From positions 124,001 through 188,000 of the forward strand of contig CANQPD010000001.1 in assembly GCA_947625655.1 (NCBI GenBank): a DNA stretch of 64,000 nt. The letters run 5' to 3'. Both the position numbers and the translations under genes were made by a program. Positions within the stretch are counted from its first letter, which is position 1. Every line of letters begins with the position of its first letter. The DNA is from an uncultured Dysosmobacter sp. (GTDB lineage: Bacteria; Bacillota; Clostridia; Oscillospirales; Oscillospiraceae). Under the pieces are notes generated by a model. That model ran no database searches. It was not told the origin of the DNA and saw only the letters and a program-made list of their open reading frames with translations. This document shows, piece by piece, positions 42,082 to 52,944 of this stretch.

Positions 42082-42991
42082 AGGACTCTCCCCAGCGCGC
42101 GTTTGGCTTCAGATTGTACAGGCGGTGGTCCAGGGTGTAAAAACGGCCCTCCTCCACCGCCCGCAGGCCCGCCCAGGCAGGATTGGAGAGAAGCGCCGCC
42201 TCCAGCGTGGCCTGGGCGGCGGATGGGTCCGCCCCCTGCAGGACCGCGAAGATATAGTCCGGGTCCCCCGCGATGATGGCCTCCAGGCTCAGATCTTCCA
42301 GCAGGGCGCCATCACTGTCGGCGATGTTGACGCAGCCCAGGTCCGCCAGCATTTCCCCCAGCACGTTGTCTTCGCTGCCCTTGGCCTTGCAGCTGGAGCC
42401 CGTGGCCCGGAGGCAGAGGACCGTGGGAGCCGTGCCGTCCTGACAGGCGATGGCCGCCTCGATCTGGGCCTTGACCAGGATGCCGTACTGGTGATAATTG
42501 TCCCTGCAGCCGGTCAGGGCGGTGCAGATGCCCAGCATCCGCAGGTAGTCGTCAAAATCCTGGACGTCGAAATACACCGCCGGGATGCCCGCCGCCTCAA
42601 AGGTCTCCAGCAGCTCCAGGTCGGCGGCGGTGTTGCAGCTGGCCAGGATCAGGTCCGGCTCCGCCGCCAGCAGGACTTCCAGGTTTGGCTCCTTGACGGC
42701 CCCCAGGTCCGCCACGCCCTCCAGATCCAGGTCGAAGGACGTCCAGGCGTCATTTGCGGCGGCCACCAGGGTGTCCTCCCCGCCCGCCAGGCACCAGACG
42801 TCGGCAAAGCTGCCGATCAGGGCCGCCACCCGCCGGGGGCGCTCCACCGTCACTTTCCGGCCCAGGTCGTCCCCGAAGAAAGTGACGGTGGTCTCCGGAT
42901 CTTCATTCTCCTGTCGTGGGCCGCCGGAGGCCGCCGGGGCGGCGCAGCCCGTCAGCAGCAGAAGCGTCAAAATCCAGCAGATTCGTCTCAC
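42038..42991 (-). CDS. TroA-type ABC substrate-binding lipoprotein
   Basis: A 317-aa binding protein of the FecB/BtuF type. A short signal with lipobox LTGC (C13) is followed by a beta-strand region typical of the family (GRKVTVERPRRVAALIGSFA) and the two-lobed domain. The start is GTG 42991, behind GGAGGGAG. The 3' end overlaps the permease start. A terminator separates it from the sulfite reductase upstream. Confidence 0.88.
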   Translation of the reverse strand: MRRICWILTLLLLTGCAAPAASGGPRQENEDPETTVTFFGDDLGRKVTVERPRRVAALIGSFADVWCLAGGEDTLVAAANDAWTSFDLDLEGVADLGAVKEPNLEVLLAAEPDLILASCNTAADLELLETFEAAGIPAVYFDVQDFDDYLRMLGICTALTGCRDNYHQYGILVKAQIEAAIACQDGTAPTVLCLRATGSSCKAKGSEDNVLGEMLADLGCVNIADSDGALLEDLSLEAIIAGDPDYIFAVLQGADPSAAQATLEAALLSNPAWAGLRAVEEGRFYTLDHRLYNLKPNARWGESYEKLAEILYGEKTA

Positions 42992-43014
42992 GGCACTCTC
43001 CCTCCATGACGAAA

Positions 43015-43047
43015 AGGGCAGGCACTCCGTTCGGATGTGCCTGCCCT
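43015..43047 (-). terminator. Terminator after the sulfite reductase gene
   Basis: An 11-bp GC-rich stem (43015-43025/43037-43047) with an 11-nt loop and T-run on the minus strand. Confidence 0.8.
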
Positions 43048-43056
43048 GGTTTTCTC

Positions 43057-44586
43057 TCAGGCGTATTTTGCGATAATGGCGTTCAGCTCCCCGCCGTGGC
43101 CGGCGGACCACTGCTCCCAGCCCAGGGCGGAAGCGGCACGGCCCAGCTCCACCAGCAGCGCGGGGATGTCCCGCTCCAAAACGGTGGCGGCGGGCTCGCC
43201 GAAGCGGGCGGCCCCCAGGGCGTCGCTGCCCCCCAGAAACAGCTTGAAAGCGGGCTGTGGCTTGCCGTCCACGACCTTTACGCAGCCCTGGAAGCCGATG
43301 GCCCCGGCCTGGTGGGCGCCGCAGCTGGAGGGGCACCCGGAGACGCACACCCTGGGCAGCGCGCCGTCAGGCAGCTCCGCCGCCCGCACGGCGGCCACGG
43401 CGGAGCGGAGCAGCCCCTGGCTGTCCCGCACGCCCTGCTGGCAGACGGTGGCGCCAATGCAGGCCACGCTGTGCTCGAAAACGGTCTGCGCGCCGTCCTC
43501 CGTGGCGTCCAGGACCCTCCGGGCCTCGACGGCGGTGAGGTTGATGAGATAGATGGTCTCGTTGGGGGCGATGCGGCACTCCGCGCCGGGCATGTCCCGC
43601 AGGAGAGCGTACAGCCCGGCGGGCTTCTCCGGCGGCAGGATGCCGCCGATGGGGTGATATTCCACGGCGTACAGCCCGGCCTGCTTCTGGGGGATGGCCC
43701 GGGGATGTGTCAGGCTGCCCTCCCCCCTCTTGTCAACAGGGCTGGGGATCAGCTCCAGATCCAGGCCCCCTGCGGCCTTGGCGGCGGCGACGTTTGCCAG
43801 GAAGGCCTCCTTCAGCCCGTCGGGGCCCAGGGTCTCCTGCATGTAGCGGGTGCGGGCCTTGGCCCGGTTTTCATAGTTGCCGTGGGCGCAGAAGGTGTCC
43901 ACCATGGCCTTGATACAGTACAGCACGTCGCCGGGGGCCACGGCCTCGTCCACCAGCACGCCCATCCGGTGGTTGTTTCCCAGGCCGCCGGCAATGCGCA
44001 GGGCAAAGGTGCCGTCGCTCTGGGCCAGGAAGCCCATGTCCCGGAAGGCGCTGTGGACGCAGTCGTCCGCGCCGTTGCAGAAGGCGATCTTCAGCTTGCG
44101 GGGCATATGGATGTCCCGGCAGATGGAGAGCAGATACTCCGTGGCCGCCTCGGCCCAGGGCATCACGTCAAAGGCCTCCCCCTCCTGCACGCCGGACAGA
44201 GGGCTGCACATGACGTTGCGGGGGTTGTCTCCGCCGCCGCCCTTGGTGAGGATGCCGCTGTCGATGGCCGCCTCCATGATGGGGGGCACCTGATCGCCGG
44301 GGAGGTCGTGGAGCTGCACCGTCTCGCAGGTGGTCAGCTTCAGCTTCTGAACGCCGTACCGCTCCACGGTGTCGGCCAGGAATTTCAGCCGCTCCGCCGT
44401 CAGCCGGCCGCCGGGCATCCGCAGGCGCAGCATGTGCCGGGCCTGGTCCCGCTGGGCATAGGTGCCCATGCCGCCGGAGATGCCCTTGTAGGCCTTCTTG
44501 TCGATCTCCCCCTGTCCGAAGGCGTCCAGGGTCTTTTGAAAATCGCCGATCTCGGCGCGAAAGGTCCGAATCCACTGTTCGTTCAT
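43057..44586 (-). CDS. Siroheme-dependent nitrite/sulfite reductase
   Basis: A 509-aa protein of the ferredoxin-type NirA/SiR family with two ferrodoxin-like halves. The siroheme and 4Fe-4S ligands lie in ACIGATVCQQG and in VCVSGCPSSCG. It reduces sulfite to sulfide or nitrite to ammonia with six electrons; the sequence does not settle which. The start ATG 44586 has AAAGGGGACAGG upstream. Its own promoter and terminator make it a single-gene unit next to the siroheme genes. Confidence 0.9.
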   Translation of the reverse strand: MNEQWIRTFRAEIGDFQKTLDAFGQGEIDKKAYKGISGGMGTYAQRDQARHMLRLRMPGGRLTAERLKFLADTVERYGVQKLKLTTCETVQLHDLPGDQVPPIMEAAIDSGILTKGGGGDNPRNVMCSPLSGVQEGEAFDVMPWAEAATEYLLSICRDIHMPRKLKIAFCNGADDCVHSAFRDMGFLAQSDGTFALRIAGGLGNNHRMGVLVDEAVAPGDVLYCIKAMVDTFCAHGNYENRAKARTRYMQETLGPDGLKEAFLANVAAAKAAGGLDLELIPSPVDKRGEGSLTHPRAIPQKQAGLYAVEYHPIGGILPPEKPAGLYALLRDMPGAECRIAPNETIYLINLTAVEARRVLDATEDGAQTVFEHSVACIGATVCQQGVRDSQGLLRSAVAAVRAAELPDGALPRVCVSGCPSSCGAHQAGAIGFQGCVKVVDGKPQPAFKLFLGGSDALGAARFGEPAATVLERDIPALLVELGRAASALGWEQWSAGHGGELNAIIAKYA

Positions 44587-44652
44587 AGCCTGTCCCCTTT
44601 TCCGTTGTTTCCGCGGGGCTGCCGGAAACGCCCCGCTGTTTTTACAGACAGC

Positions 44653-44681
44653 AGTATACCACACGGGCGCCGCCCCGGCAA
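44653..44681 (-). promoter_or_regulatory. Promoter of the sulfite reductase gene
   Basis: On the minus strand, TTGCCG (44681-44676), a 17-nt spacer and TATACT (44658-44653). The leader of about 60 nt contains a GCGGGGC/GCCCCGC hairpin (about 44613-44636). Confidence 0.7.
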
Positions 44682-44706
44682 TCCCAAATTCCGGGGGCCG
44701 TGATTT

Positions 44707-45432
44707 TCAAAGGCTTCCCGGTTCTCTTCCGCCCCGGGGGACGGGGCGCTTCAAGCTCCGCAGAAAGGCCTTTTGCGCATCGGTGACGCGATAGCTCTCC
44801 AGGGCCTTCTGGATGGCCTTGTTGTGGGTCCAGGGGTCCAGGCGGTGTTCCAGCAGATAGGGCAGCGCCGCGTCATACTGCTTGGCCAGGGCCGTGGCGA
44901 AGTACCAGGCGATCATCATGTTGACGTAGTATTCCCCGCTCCGCACCGCCGCCACCATGGCCGGATATTCCGGCCGGAAGCCCTCATCCAGGTAAAAGCG
45001 CATCAGCATCCCGATGGCGAACCGGACGGTATACGTATCTCCGGCGGCCAGCCAGGCCTTGATCTGCTCCGGCAGCTCCGGCAGGTGTTTTCGGAAGACC
45101 CGGGGACACATCAGGTCGCAGGTAGCCCAGTTGTCCACATGAGGGAGGAACGCATCCAGGGCAGCCACTGTCTGGCCGTAGTCCTTCATGCCCTCAATGA
45201 GGAAGCCGTGGAGGTTGTTCTCCTCATAATATTTATGGGGAAGGATTTTGAGAAAATCTGCCGATTCCGGCATTTTGCCAAACTCTTTTGCGAATTTCCG
45301 CAGCTCCGGCGTGCGGACGCCGATGACGGTCTCAGGGGCCACTGTGGGCATGAGCCTGCACTGGAACGCCCGGTAGGCCGGGTCCCGCATGGCAAACAGC
45401 CGGGTCTCCACCCAGGCTTCGATGTCGTCCAT
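44707..45432 (-). CDS. DNA alkylation repair protein (AlkD-like)
   Basis: A 241-aa HEAT-repeat DNA glycosylase of the AlkD family, removing 3- and 7-alkyl purines. The signature helices (GVRTPELRKFAKEF, NWATCDLMCPRVF, DPWTHNKAIQKALESYRV) are present. ATG 45432 is chosen because AAGGAGG lies 8 nt upstream; ATG 45450 would overlap that site. It lies 14 nt after the alpha/beta hydrolase gene in the same direction. Confidence 0.9.
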   Translation of the reverse strand: MDDIEAWVETRLFAMRDPAYRAFQCRLMPTVAPETVIGVRTPELRKFAKEFGKMPESADFLKILPHKYYEENNLHGFLIEGMKDYGQTVAALDAFLPHVDNWATCDLMCPRVFRKHLPELPEQIKAWLAAGDTYTVRFAIGMLMRFYLDEGFRPEYPAMVAAVRSGEYYVNMMIAWYFATALAKQYDAALPYLLEHRLDPWTHNKAIQKALESYRVTDAQKAFLRSLKRPVPRGGREPGSL

Positions 45433-45446
45433 GGAAAATACCTCCT

Positions 45447-46145
45447 TCATATCCCTGCGTTGGCTTCCGTCCACCGCCGCAGCACTTCCAGCTGCTCCGG
45501 CGTGTGGAACCAGTGCTCGCCACCCTCCATGACCGTCAGTTCGCAGTGGAAGCGGGCGGCAAAGGATTCCGCCTCCCGCCGCTCCGTCAGCGTGTCTCCG
45601 TCCGCGTACAGGATGGCGGTAGGACTGGGCCAGAATGTGATGGGGCGGCTCTTCGCATACTGGTAATACCGCCAGGACAGCGTCTCGCCAAAGGAGGTCT
45701 CGATCTCCCGCCGGGCCTCCAGCTCCGCCTCCGTCACCCCGGCCCATTGCATCATGCGCCATATCAGCCGCTCCATGTCCAGAACGGGCGAGACGAACAG
45801 GCTTTTTTCCGGCGGCTCGGCGGCAAACGCCAGCATGCTGAACCAGGCGCCAAGGCTGGTGGCCCGCAGCGCGGTCCGGGGCCAGCGTTCACGGGCCCAT
45901 GCCATAACAGCTTGCAGCTCCGGCACCGCGTGCCAGGGGTCAAAGCCGGTCTCGCCGGTCCGCTCGCCGTGCTCCGGCAGATCGATGGCCAGCACCTGCC
46001 AGCCCAAGGGGCCGACGGTCTCGGCAAAGGCGCGCCCCTCTTCCTTGCAGCCGTGCCTGCCGTGGACGAAGAGATAAACCTTGTCCGCCTCATCGCCGCA
46101 TAAAAGGGCAGGGATCTGTCCGATCTGAAACGCAGCTTCTCTCAT
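45447..46145 (-). CDS. Alpha/beta hydrolase
   Basis: A 232-aa serine hydrolase. The oxyanion region VHGRHGCKEEG, the nucleophile in ATSLGAW (a variant of GxSxG), the acid in YADGD and the His in EGGEHWFH are in the right order. The substrate is unknown. Its start shares one base with the stop of a 37-aa upstream ORF, so the two are probably coupled. Confidence 0.82.
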   Translation of the reverse strand: MREAAFQIGQIPALLCGDEADKVYLFVHGRHGCKEEGRAFAETVGPLGWQVLAIDLPEHGERTGETGFDPWHAVPELQAVMAWARERWPRTALRATSLGAWFSMLAFAAEPPEKSLFVSPVLDMERLIWRMMQWAGVTEAELEARREIETSFGETLSWRYYQYAKSRPITFWPSPTAILYADGDTLTERREAESFAARFHCELTVMEGGEHWFHTPEQLEVLRRWTEANAGI

Positions 46146-46258
46146 CAGTCCCCGTCCGCCGGAAGATCAGGGCAGCAGGGCACCAGGCTCTTTTTTCCGC
46201 ATTCCATGGCCGCCGCGCCTTCGCCTGCGCTGCCGGCGCAGGAAACATATATGATCAT
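46145..46258 (-). CDS. Small ORF coupled to the hydrolase gene (37 aa)
   Basis: A 37-aa ORF (MIIYVSCAGSAGEG..., ending CCPDLPADGD) with GAGGAG 6 nt upstream of ATG 46258. Its TGA overlaps the hydrolase ATG as TGATG. It has four cysteines. It could be a leader peptide or a small protein; I know no family. Confidence 0.5.
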   Translation of the reverse strand: MIIYVSCAGSAGEGAAAMECGKKSLVPCCPDLPADGD

Positions 46259-46295
46259 ACGATGCTCCTCGCTTTCGGTATGGATCGGTCGAACA

Positions 46296-46327
46296 ACAAA
46301 AAAAGCTCTGCGGGAGCGCAGAGCTTT
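46296..46327 (-). terminator. Terminator upstream of the small ORF
   Basis: AAAGCTCTGC (46302-46311) pairs with GCAGAGCTTT (46318-46327); the minus strand then reads a seven-T run. Confidence 0.85.
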
Positions 46328-46411
46328 CCGTATCGCGGCTCGCCGCGTTTTGATAAGACGATTATAGCCCAGGGCAGCGGCAAAGTCAACGGTTCGCCGT
46401 CAGGCAGGAAA

Positions 46412-46448
46412 AATGCCCGCTGCCACGGAAACCGTGACAGCGGGCATT
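46412..46448 (-). terminator. Terminator of the 85-aa gene
   Basis: A 17-bp stem with one mismatch (46412-46428/46432-46448) and a minus-strand T-run, directly after the stop at 46463. Confidence 0.88.
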
Positions 46449-46462
46449 CCGCGTCCCTGCGG

Positions 46463-46720
46463 TCAGGAGACGGCAGGGGTCTCGCTGCTCATCAGGTCAG
46501 CCACCAGGGCCAGGAGCCTGCTCCGGTCCTCCCGGCGGTCGGCAAACAGCTCCAGGCTGTCGCCCGCCTCTTCCAGCAGGCGGCCCACCGCCACATAGCG
46601 GGACAGGGAAGACTTCAAATTAAAAATGTCTCCCTCAGGACTTTTCAGGTACACATCGCCCTCGCAGGACTTGACGACATCCAGAAACTCCTGGACGTCT
46701 GCTTCAGAACGCAATTTCAT
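46463..46720 (-). CDS. Small HPr-like protein without the phosphohistidine
   Basis: An 85-aa acidic protein (MKLRSEADVQEFLDVVKSCE, later GDVYLKSPEGDIFNLKSSLSRYV). It resembles small proteins labelled 'PTS HPr component' in Clostridia, but it contains no histidine, so it cannot be phosphorylated like HPr. ATG 46720 is chosen over an upstream in-frame ATG because AAAGGATG lies before it. It stands alone with its own terminator. Confidence 0.6.
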   Translation of the reverse strand: MKLRSEADVQEFLDVVKSCEGDVYLKSPEGDIFNLKSSLSRYVAVGRLLEEAGDSLELFADRREDRSRLLALVADLMSSETPAVS

Positions 46721-46948
46721 GGGAAACACATCCTTTCCAACCGTATTCAGCCGTTTCCGGCCACGCACTTAAAGTACCACGGGCAGGGCCGTCCTGTCTA
46801 TGGATGATGTGGATAAGGTTTTTTCCCCGACAATTCCCATCTTTGGGCGATGCGCACAAAAAATATGAATATATTGTTTACAAAAATAAAAACGTAATCG
46901 ATTTTATGCTTTATTTTGACCGCAAAATATATTGCATCGTTAAATGAA

Positions 46949-49006
<2,058 letters not shown>

Positions 49007-49029
49007 TTACCTCCGATATCATTGACAAC

Positions 49030-49476
49030 TTAAAATAATTGACAATTGACAATGGACAATTGACAATTATGGTGCGTAACAGGCGCTGATTTGCCGCTTT
49101 TGGGCGGTTTCTTTCAGAAACGGACATGTTTTAAAAGTTGCTTCGTCCCGCAGCGCACGGTCATTGCCCATTGCCGGTTGTCAATTCATAATTGACATAC
49201 ATGTAAACTAAAAGTGACAGCCCTTCTTCTGCCCGAGCAATCCCTGGCGACATGTCCTGCCCCCAGAACAGCCGGCGCCTGTCTAACCACCCTAATTGTC
49301 CATTGTCCATTATCAATTGTCAATTCACAATTGACATGCATGTAAACTAAAAGTGACAGGTTTTTTCTGCATGGGCAATCCCTGGCGACATATCCTGCCC
49401 CCAGAACAGCCAGCGCCCATCAAATGCCCTAATTGTCAATTGTCCATTATCCATTATCAATTATAAGTTCTCAATT
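49030..49476. repeat. Array of AATTGTC-bordered intergenic repeats
   Basis: Four clusters of AATTGTC/ATTGACA-type heptamers (about 49037-49068, 49178-49196, 49294-49335, 49429-49476) border three inner segments. The second and third inner segments are 139-bp-spaced tandem copies sharing ATGTAAACTAAAAGTGACAG and CCCCAGAACAGCC. The array fills the gap between ligA and yunB. Confidence 0.75.
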
Positions 49477-50175
49477 TCCATTCAGGATGTAGTCCTTCGC
49501 GTCCTCCAGATAGGCGTCCGGGCTGGTGGCAAAATAGGTGTAGGTGTCCGGCACGGAGCCGACGATCACCGTCTCCGCCACGGTGAAGGTGTTGGAGACC
49601 TTGGTGACGGTGGTGAACCCCGGCAGCAGGATGCTGACGTACACGTCGATATTCAGCACGATGTTGTGCTTGGTCTGGTTGATGCCGGCGGAGATGAACT
49701 CGTTTTCAAACCACGCCGTGGAGGAGCCCACGGACTCCATCCGCACCGAGATGCGGGGCCCCCGCCCCGCCAGCAGCGCCGAGCCGGTGAGGGTGCCCAG
49801 GGGGATGGACAGCTCCCGGGCGGACACCTGGTCGATGCGGGCCAGGATCACGTCCAGGATATCGGCCTGCAGGCGGTTGAAGGCCGCCATGTTGCTGTGG
49901 AGTGCGGTAACCCTGCCCTCGCTGTCCTTTTCCAGGGTGGTCAGGTTGTCGTACCGGATGTCCCCGGACTGGACGGCCTCGTCCACGGCCTCGGTGACGA
50001 TGCGGGTGACGGTGTTGGAGACCCGGGTGGTGGCCAGGCTCTCCAGCACCGGCTTCATCCGGGCGGTGGCGGTCAGGGCCAGGGCCAGCAGCGCCGCCGT
50101 CAGCAAAAACGCCAGCGCCCGCAGCAGGGCCCGGCGGTCCAGCCGCCGGCGGTAATAGTAAAACCCTCTCCACAT
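49471..50175 (-). CDS. yunB: Sporulation protein YunB
   Basis: A 234-aa protein with an N-terminal membrane segment (about residues 20-40) and the YunB domain (ARMKPVLESLATTRVSNTVT; RISVRMESVGSSTAWFENEF...AGINQTKHNIVL). In Bacillus yunB is a sigma-E gene needed for normal sporulation. GGGGAGGGG lies before ATG 50175. Repeat elements lie on both sides. Confidence 0.92.
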   Translation of the reverse strand: MWRGFYYYRRRLDRRALLRALAFLLTAALLALALTATARMKPVLESLATTRVSNTVTRIVTEAVDEAVQSGDIRYDNLTTLEKDSEGRVTALHSNMAAFNRLQADILDVILARIDQVSARELSIPLGTLTGSALLAGRGPRISVRMESVGSSTAWFENEFISAGINQTKHNIVLNIDVYVSILLPGFTTVTKVSNTFTVAETVIVGSVPDTYTYFATSPDAYLEDAKDYILNGN

Positions 50176-50238
50176 GGCGCGCCCCTCCCCTCTCAGCGCA
50201 TTTTATGCGGCGGGAGGATGACCAATGTGGGAATCGAC

Positions 50239-50393
50239 AAAGGACAATTGACAATTGACAATGAACGGGCACTGAAAGCAGAAGCCCCTCTTTGATGTGG
50301 ACATTTCCCGGGCGATGCGTCTTGACAACAGGACAACCGGCGCATGCCAAGCACCCTAATTGTCCATTGTCCATTATCAATTGTCAATTTTTC
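50239..50393. repeat. MITE-like repeat, type A copy 1
   Basis: AATTGACA-type ends (about 50242-50262 and 50357-50390, mutually inverted) enclose a core with CTCTTT, GTGGACATTTCCC and GTCTTGACA. The same core is found at 52984-53152 (inverted) and twice at 60832-61126. Confidence 0.75.
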
Positions 50394-50395
50394 AG

Positions 50396-51772
50396 TTATT
50401 TCAGTTCGTTCACGATCTCCTTGAACGCCCTTCCCCGCTCCATGAAGTTGGCGAAGCGGTCAAAGGAGGTGCTGGCCGGGGACAGGATCACCACGTCGCC
50501 CTCTCCCGCACGGCTGTCCGCCAGGGAGACCGCCTGATGGTAGTCGTCCACGTCCACGATCTCCAGGCCAGCGTAGTTTTCCGCCTGCTCCACGGAACGG
50601 CGGATGACCCCGGCGGTGGCGCCGCAGAGGATCAGCAGCTTCACATGCTGGTTGACCACGGGGCCCAGGGCGTCGTAGGGGATGCCCTTGTCCTTGCCGC
50701 CGGCGATGAGGATGACCTTTTCCGCAAAGGAGTTCAGCCCCGCGATGGTGCGGCTGGGGCTGGAGGCGATGGAGTCGTTGTACCACCGGACGCCCTTCCG
50801 GGTGCGGATCAGCTCAATGCGGTGCTCCACGCCGCCGAATTCCCGGGCAAAGTCCCGGATGATCCCGTCGGGGACCAGGCCGTCCACGGCGGCGATGGCC
50901 GCCAGGTAGTTCTCCACGTTGTGGACGCCGGGAAGCCGGATGTCGGCGGTGGTCATCACCTGCCGCTCCTCCCCGCCATGGCGGGCGATGATGGCCTCGC
51001 CCCGCAGGAACACGCCGTCCTCCACCTCCCGCTTCCGGGAGAACAGCCGGGCCCGGCCAACGGCCCGGGCCGCCTCCTCCGCCGTGATGTCATTGTCGGC
51101 GTTGAACACGGCGATATCCTCTGCCGCCTGGTGTGTAAAGATGTTTTCCTTTGCGGAAATATACTCTGCGAAATCCTTGTGGACGTCCAGGTGGTTGGGG
51201 GCCAGGTTGGTGACCACGGCAATGTGGGGGCTGTGGGTCATGGTCATGAGCTGGAAGGAGCTGAGCTCCAGCACGGCAATGTCACCGGGCCGCATCCCTC
51301 CGGTCTCCGCCAGCAGCGGATGGCCGATGTTGCCTCCCAGGTGGACGGTCTTCCCCGCCCGCTTGAGAAGCTCCGCGATGATGGTGGTGGTGGTCGTTTT
51401 GCCGTCGCTGCCGGTGACGGCGATCTTGGTGCAGGGACAGACCGCAAAAAAGGCTTCCATCTCAGAGGTCAATTGGCTGCCCCGGGCCACGGCGGCGGAG
51501 AGCTCCGGCAGGTCGGGCCGCATGCCGGGGGTGCGGAAAATGACGTCCTGGTCCAGGCCCTGCAGATAGTCCGGCCCCAGGCGCAGCCTTGCGCCCTGGG
51601 CTTCCAGCCGGTCCGCCAGGGCCCCCAGGGCCGCCCGGTCCTTTTTGTCGCAGGCGGTGACGGCCACGCCCCGGCCCAGCAGCAGCTCGATGAGGGGCTG
51701 GTTGGAAACGCCGATGCCGATGACGGCCACAGTCTTGTCTTGCAGGGAATCCAGATATTCCTCAAATGTCAT
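50396..51772 (-). CDS. murD: UDP-N-acetylmuramoylalanine-D-glutamate ligase
   Basis: A 458-aa MurD, adding D-Glu to UDP-MurNAc-L-Ala in peptidoglycan synthesis. The ATP loop GSDGKTTTT (about residue 118), the central ligase domain and the C-terminal domain (AGGKDKG, SPASTSFDRFANFMERGRAF) are intact. AAGGAG precedes ATG 51772. It is isolated here, not in the usual mur cluster. Confidence 0.96.
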   Translation of the reverse strand: MTFEEYLDSLQDKTVAVIGIGVSNQPLIELLLGRGVAVTACDKKDRAALGALADRLEAQGARLRLGPDYLQGLDQDVIFRTPGMRPDLPELSAAVARGSQLTSEMEAFFAVCPCTKIAVTGSDGKTTTTTIIAELLKRAGKTVHLGGNIGHPLLAETGGMRPGDIAVLELSSFQLMTMTHSPHIAVVTNLAPNHLDVHKDFAEYISAKENIFTHQAAEDIAVFNADNDITAEEAARAVGRARLFSRKREVEDGVFLRGEAIIARHGGEERQVMTTADIRLPGVHNVENYLAAIAAVDGLVPDGIIRDFAREFGGVEHRIELIRTRKGVRWYNDSIASSPSRTIAGLNSFAEKVILIAGGKDKGIPYDALGPVVNQHVKLLILCGATAGVIRRSVEQAENYAGLEIVDVDDYHQAVSLADSRAGEGDVVILSPASTSFDRFANFMERGRAFKEIVNELK

Positions 51773-51966
51773 GGAGATCGCTCCTTATGTTCTCCGCCCT
51801 TGGGCGGGAATTGGCGTACAGGGGAATTATACCGCAAAGGACGGAAAAATACAACGTGGAATTTCTCTGACGGCGGATTGCCTGGGGCGGATCATTCCGG
51901 ACGCGGCCTTGCGGCACGGCGCGGGATATGATAGTATCAGAGCAAACGCCAAACGGAGGAGGGTCT

Positions 51967-52332
51967 ATGGAAATCTATACACAGGCGGACCTGGAGGCCG
52001 CGGCCCGGGTGGTGCGAAGCGCCGCCGCCCGGTGCGAGAAGATCCGGCCCAAATTTCAGGACGGCACTGCCCAGCACTCCCTGCTGCGAAACCGGCTCCG
52101 GGCCCTGTATACCGCGGAAAAGCTGCTGAACGGCGGGGCGGCGGACATCCCGGCGGAGGAGCTGCGGGCGGCGCTGCCGCCGATTTGCTCCATCCTCCAC
52201 AAAACGGAGGCCGCCCGGCGGAAATACCCGGAGGATACCGCCGCCTACCGGCGGTTCACCCCCACCGTCCGGGCCATGGAGATCGTGAAGGCCCTGCTGG
52301 AGCAGGGGCTTTCCGGGAAAACGGAGACGTGA
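51967..52332 (+). CDS. Conserved-looking helical protein (121 aa), unknown
   Basis: A 121-aa mostly helical protein (MEIYTQADLEAAARVVRSAA...) with two helices rich in Ala/Arg/Leu and no membrane segment or metal motif. CGGAGGAGGG just upstream of ATG 51967 argues it is real. It stands between murD (divergent) and rnpB. No family recognised; a helical bundle is likely. Confidence 0.6.
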   Translation: MEIYTQADLEAAARVVRSAAARCEKIRPKFQDGTAQHSLLRNRLRALYTAEKLLNGGAADIPAEELRAALPPICSILHKTEAARRKYPEDTAAYRRFTPTVRAMEIVKALLEQGLSGKTET

Positions 52333-52372
52333 GATTTCCACATGGGATCTGCGGCGGGGCTTCCGCTTCCAG

Positions 52373-52401
52373 TTGACAATCCCGGTCCCATCCTGTAAAA
52401 T
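52373..52401 (+). promoter_or_regulatory. Promoter of rnpB
   Basis: TTGACA (52373-52378), 17 nt, TAAAAT (52396-52401). The expected start, near 52407, coincides with the first paired base of the RNA. Confidence 0.85.
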
Positions 52402-52406
52402 AGGAG

Positions 52407-52937
52407 CCGCGAGGAAAACAGACAGTCGCGTGGGCAGGCCGAAAGGCCGTCCATGAGGAAAGTCCGGGCTCCACAGGGCAAGGATAACGGGTAACGCCCG
52501 CCGAAGGCGACTTCAGGACAAGTGCAACAGAGATATACCGCCAGTGCGGTTAAACTGTGCTGATAAGGGACATGACGCCACGTCCGCGGCATCTGCGAAG
52601 CAGGGACGCGGATGGCGGGGGTGTTGTGTGAAGAGGGACAAAGGGTCCCTCTTCACGATTTCGATCAACCCGCCGCAGCGGCCGATTCCGCAGGAATCGG
52701 AAGGTTTCCACCCTTACCAGTGCGGCTTAGCCGCACTGGTAAGGGTGGAAAGGTGCGGTAAGAGCGCACCCATCACATGGGAACATTGTGATGCTGTAAA
52801 CTCTATCCGGAGCAACACCGGTATGGGAGCACACGGCTGGCCCGGCCGCTCCCGGGGTGGCTTGAACGTGCCGGCAACGGCACGTCTAGATAGATGACTG
52901 TCGAATACAGAACCCGGCTTACAGTTTTGCTCGCGCA
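52407..52937 (+). ncRNA. rnpB: RNase P RNA, class A
   Basis: The catalytic RNA that trims tRNA 5' ends. Conserved blocks GAGGAAAGTCCGGGCTCC (near 52450) and, near the 3' end, AGATGACTGTCG and ACAGAACCCGGCTTACAG are present. The outer stem P1 pairs 52408-52419 with 52924-52935. At about 530 nt it is longer than the usual 350-400 nt, mainly because of two long extra hairpins (52628-52656 and 52705-52751). A terminator follows. Confidence 0.95.
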
Positions 52938-52944
52938 AAGATAC

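Noticed and set aside
44613-44636. Riboswitch or attenuator in the sulfite reductase leader
   Set aside because: Only one short GC hairpin in a 60-nt leader, with no T-run and no alternative pairing.
49030-49476. CRISPR array, because of regularly spaced short repeats
   Set aside because: Repeats are degenerate heptamer clusters with irregular spacing, the inner segments are copies of each other rather than unique spacers, and no cas genes are present.
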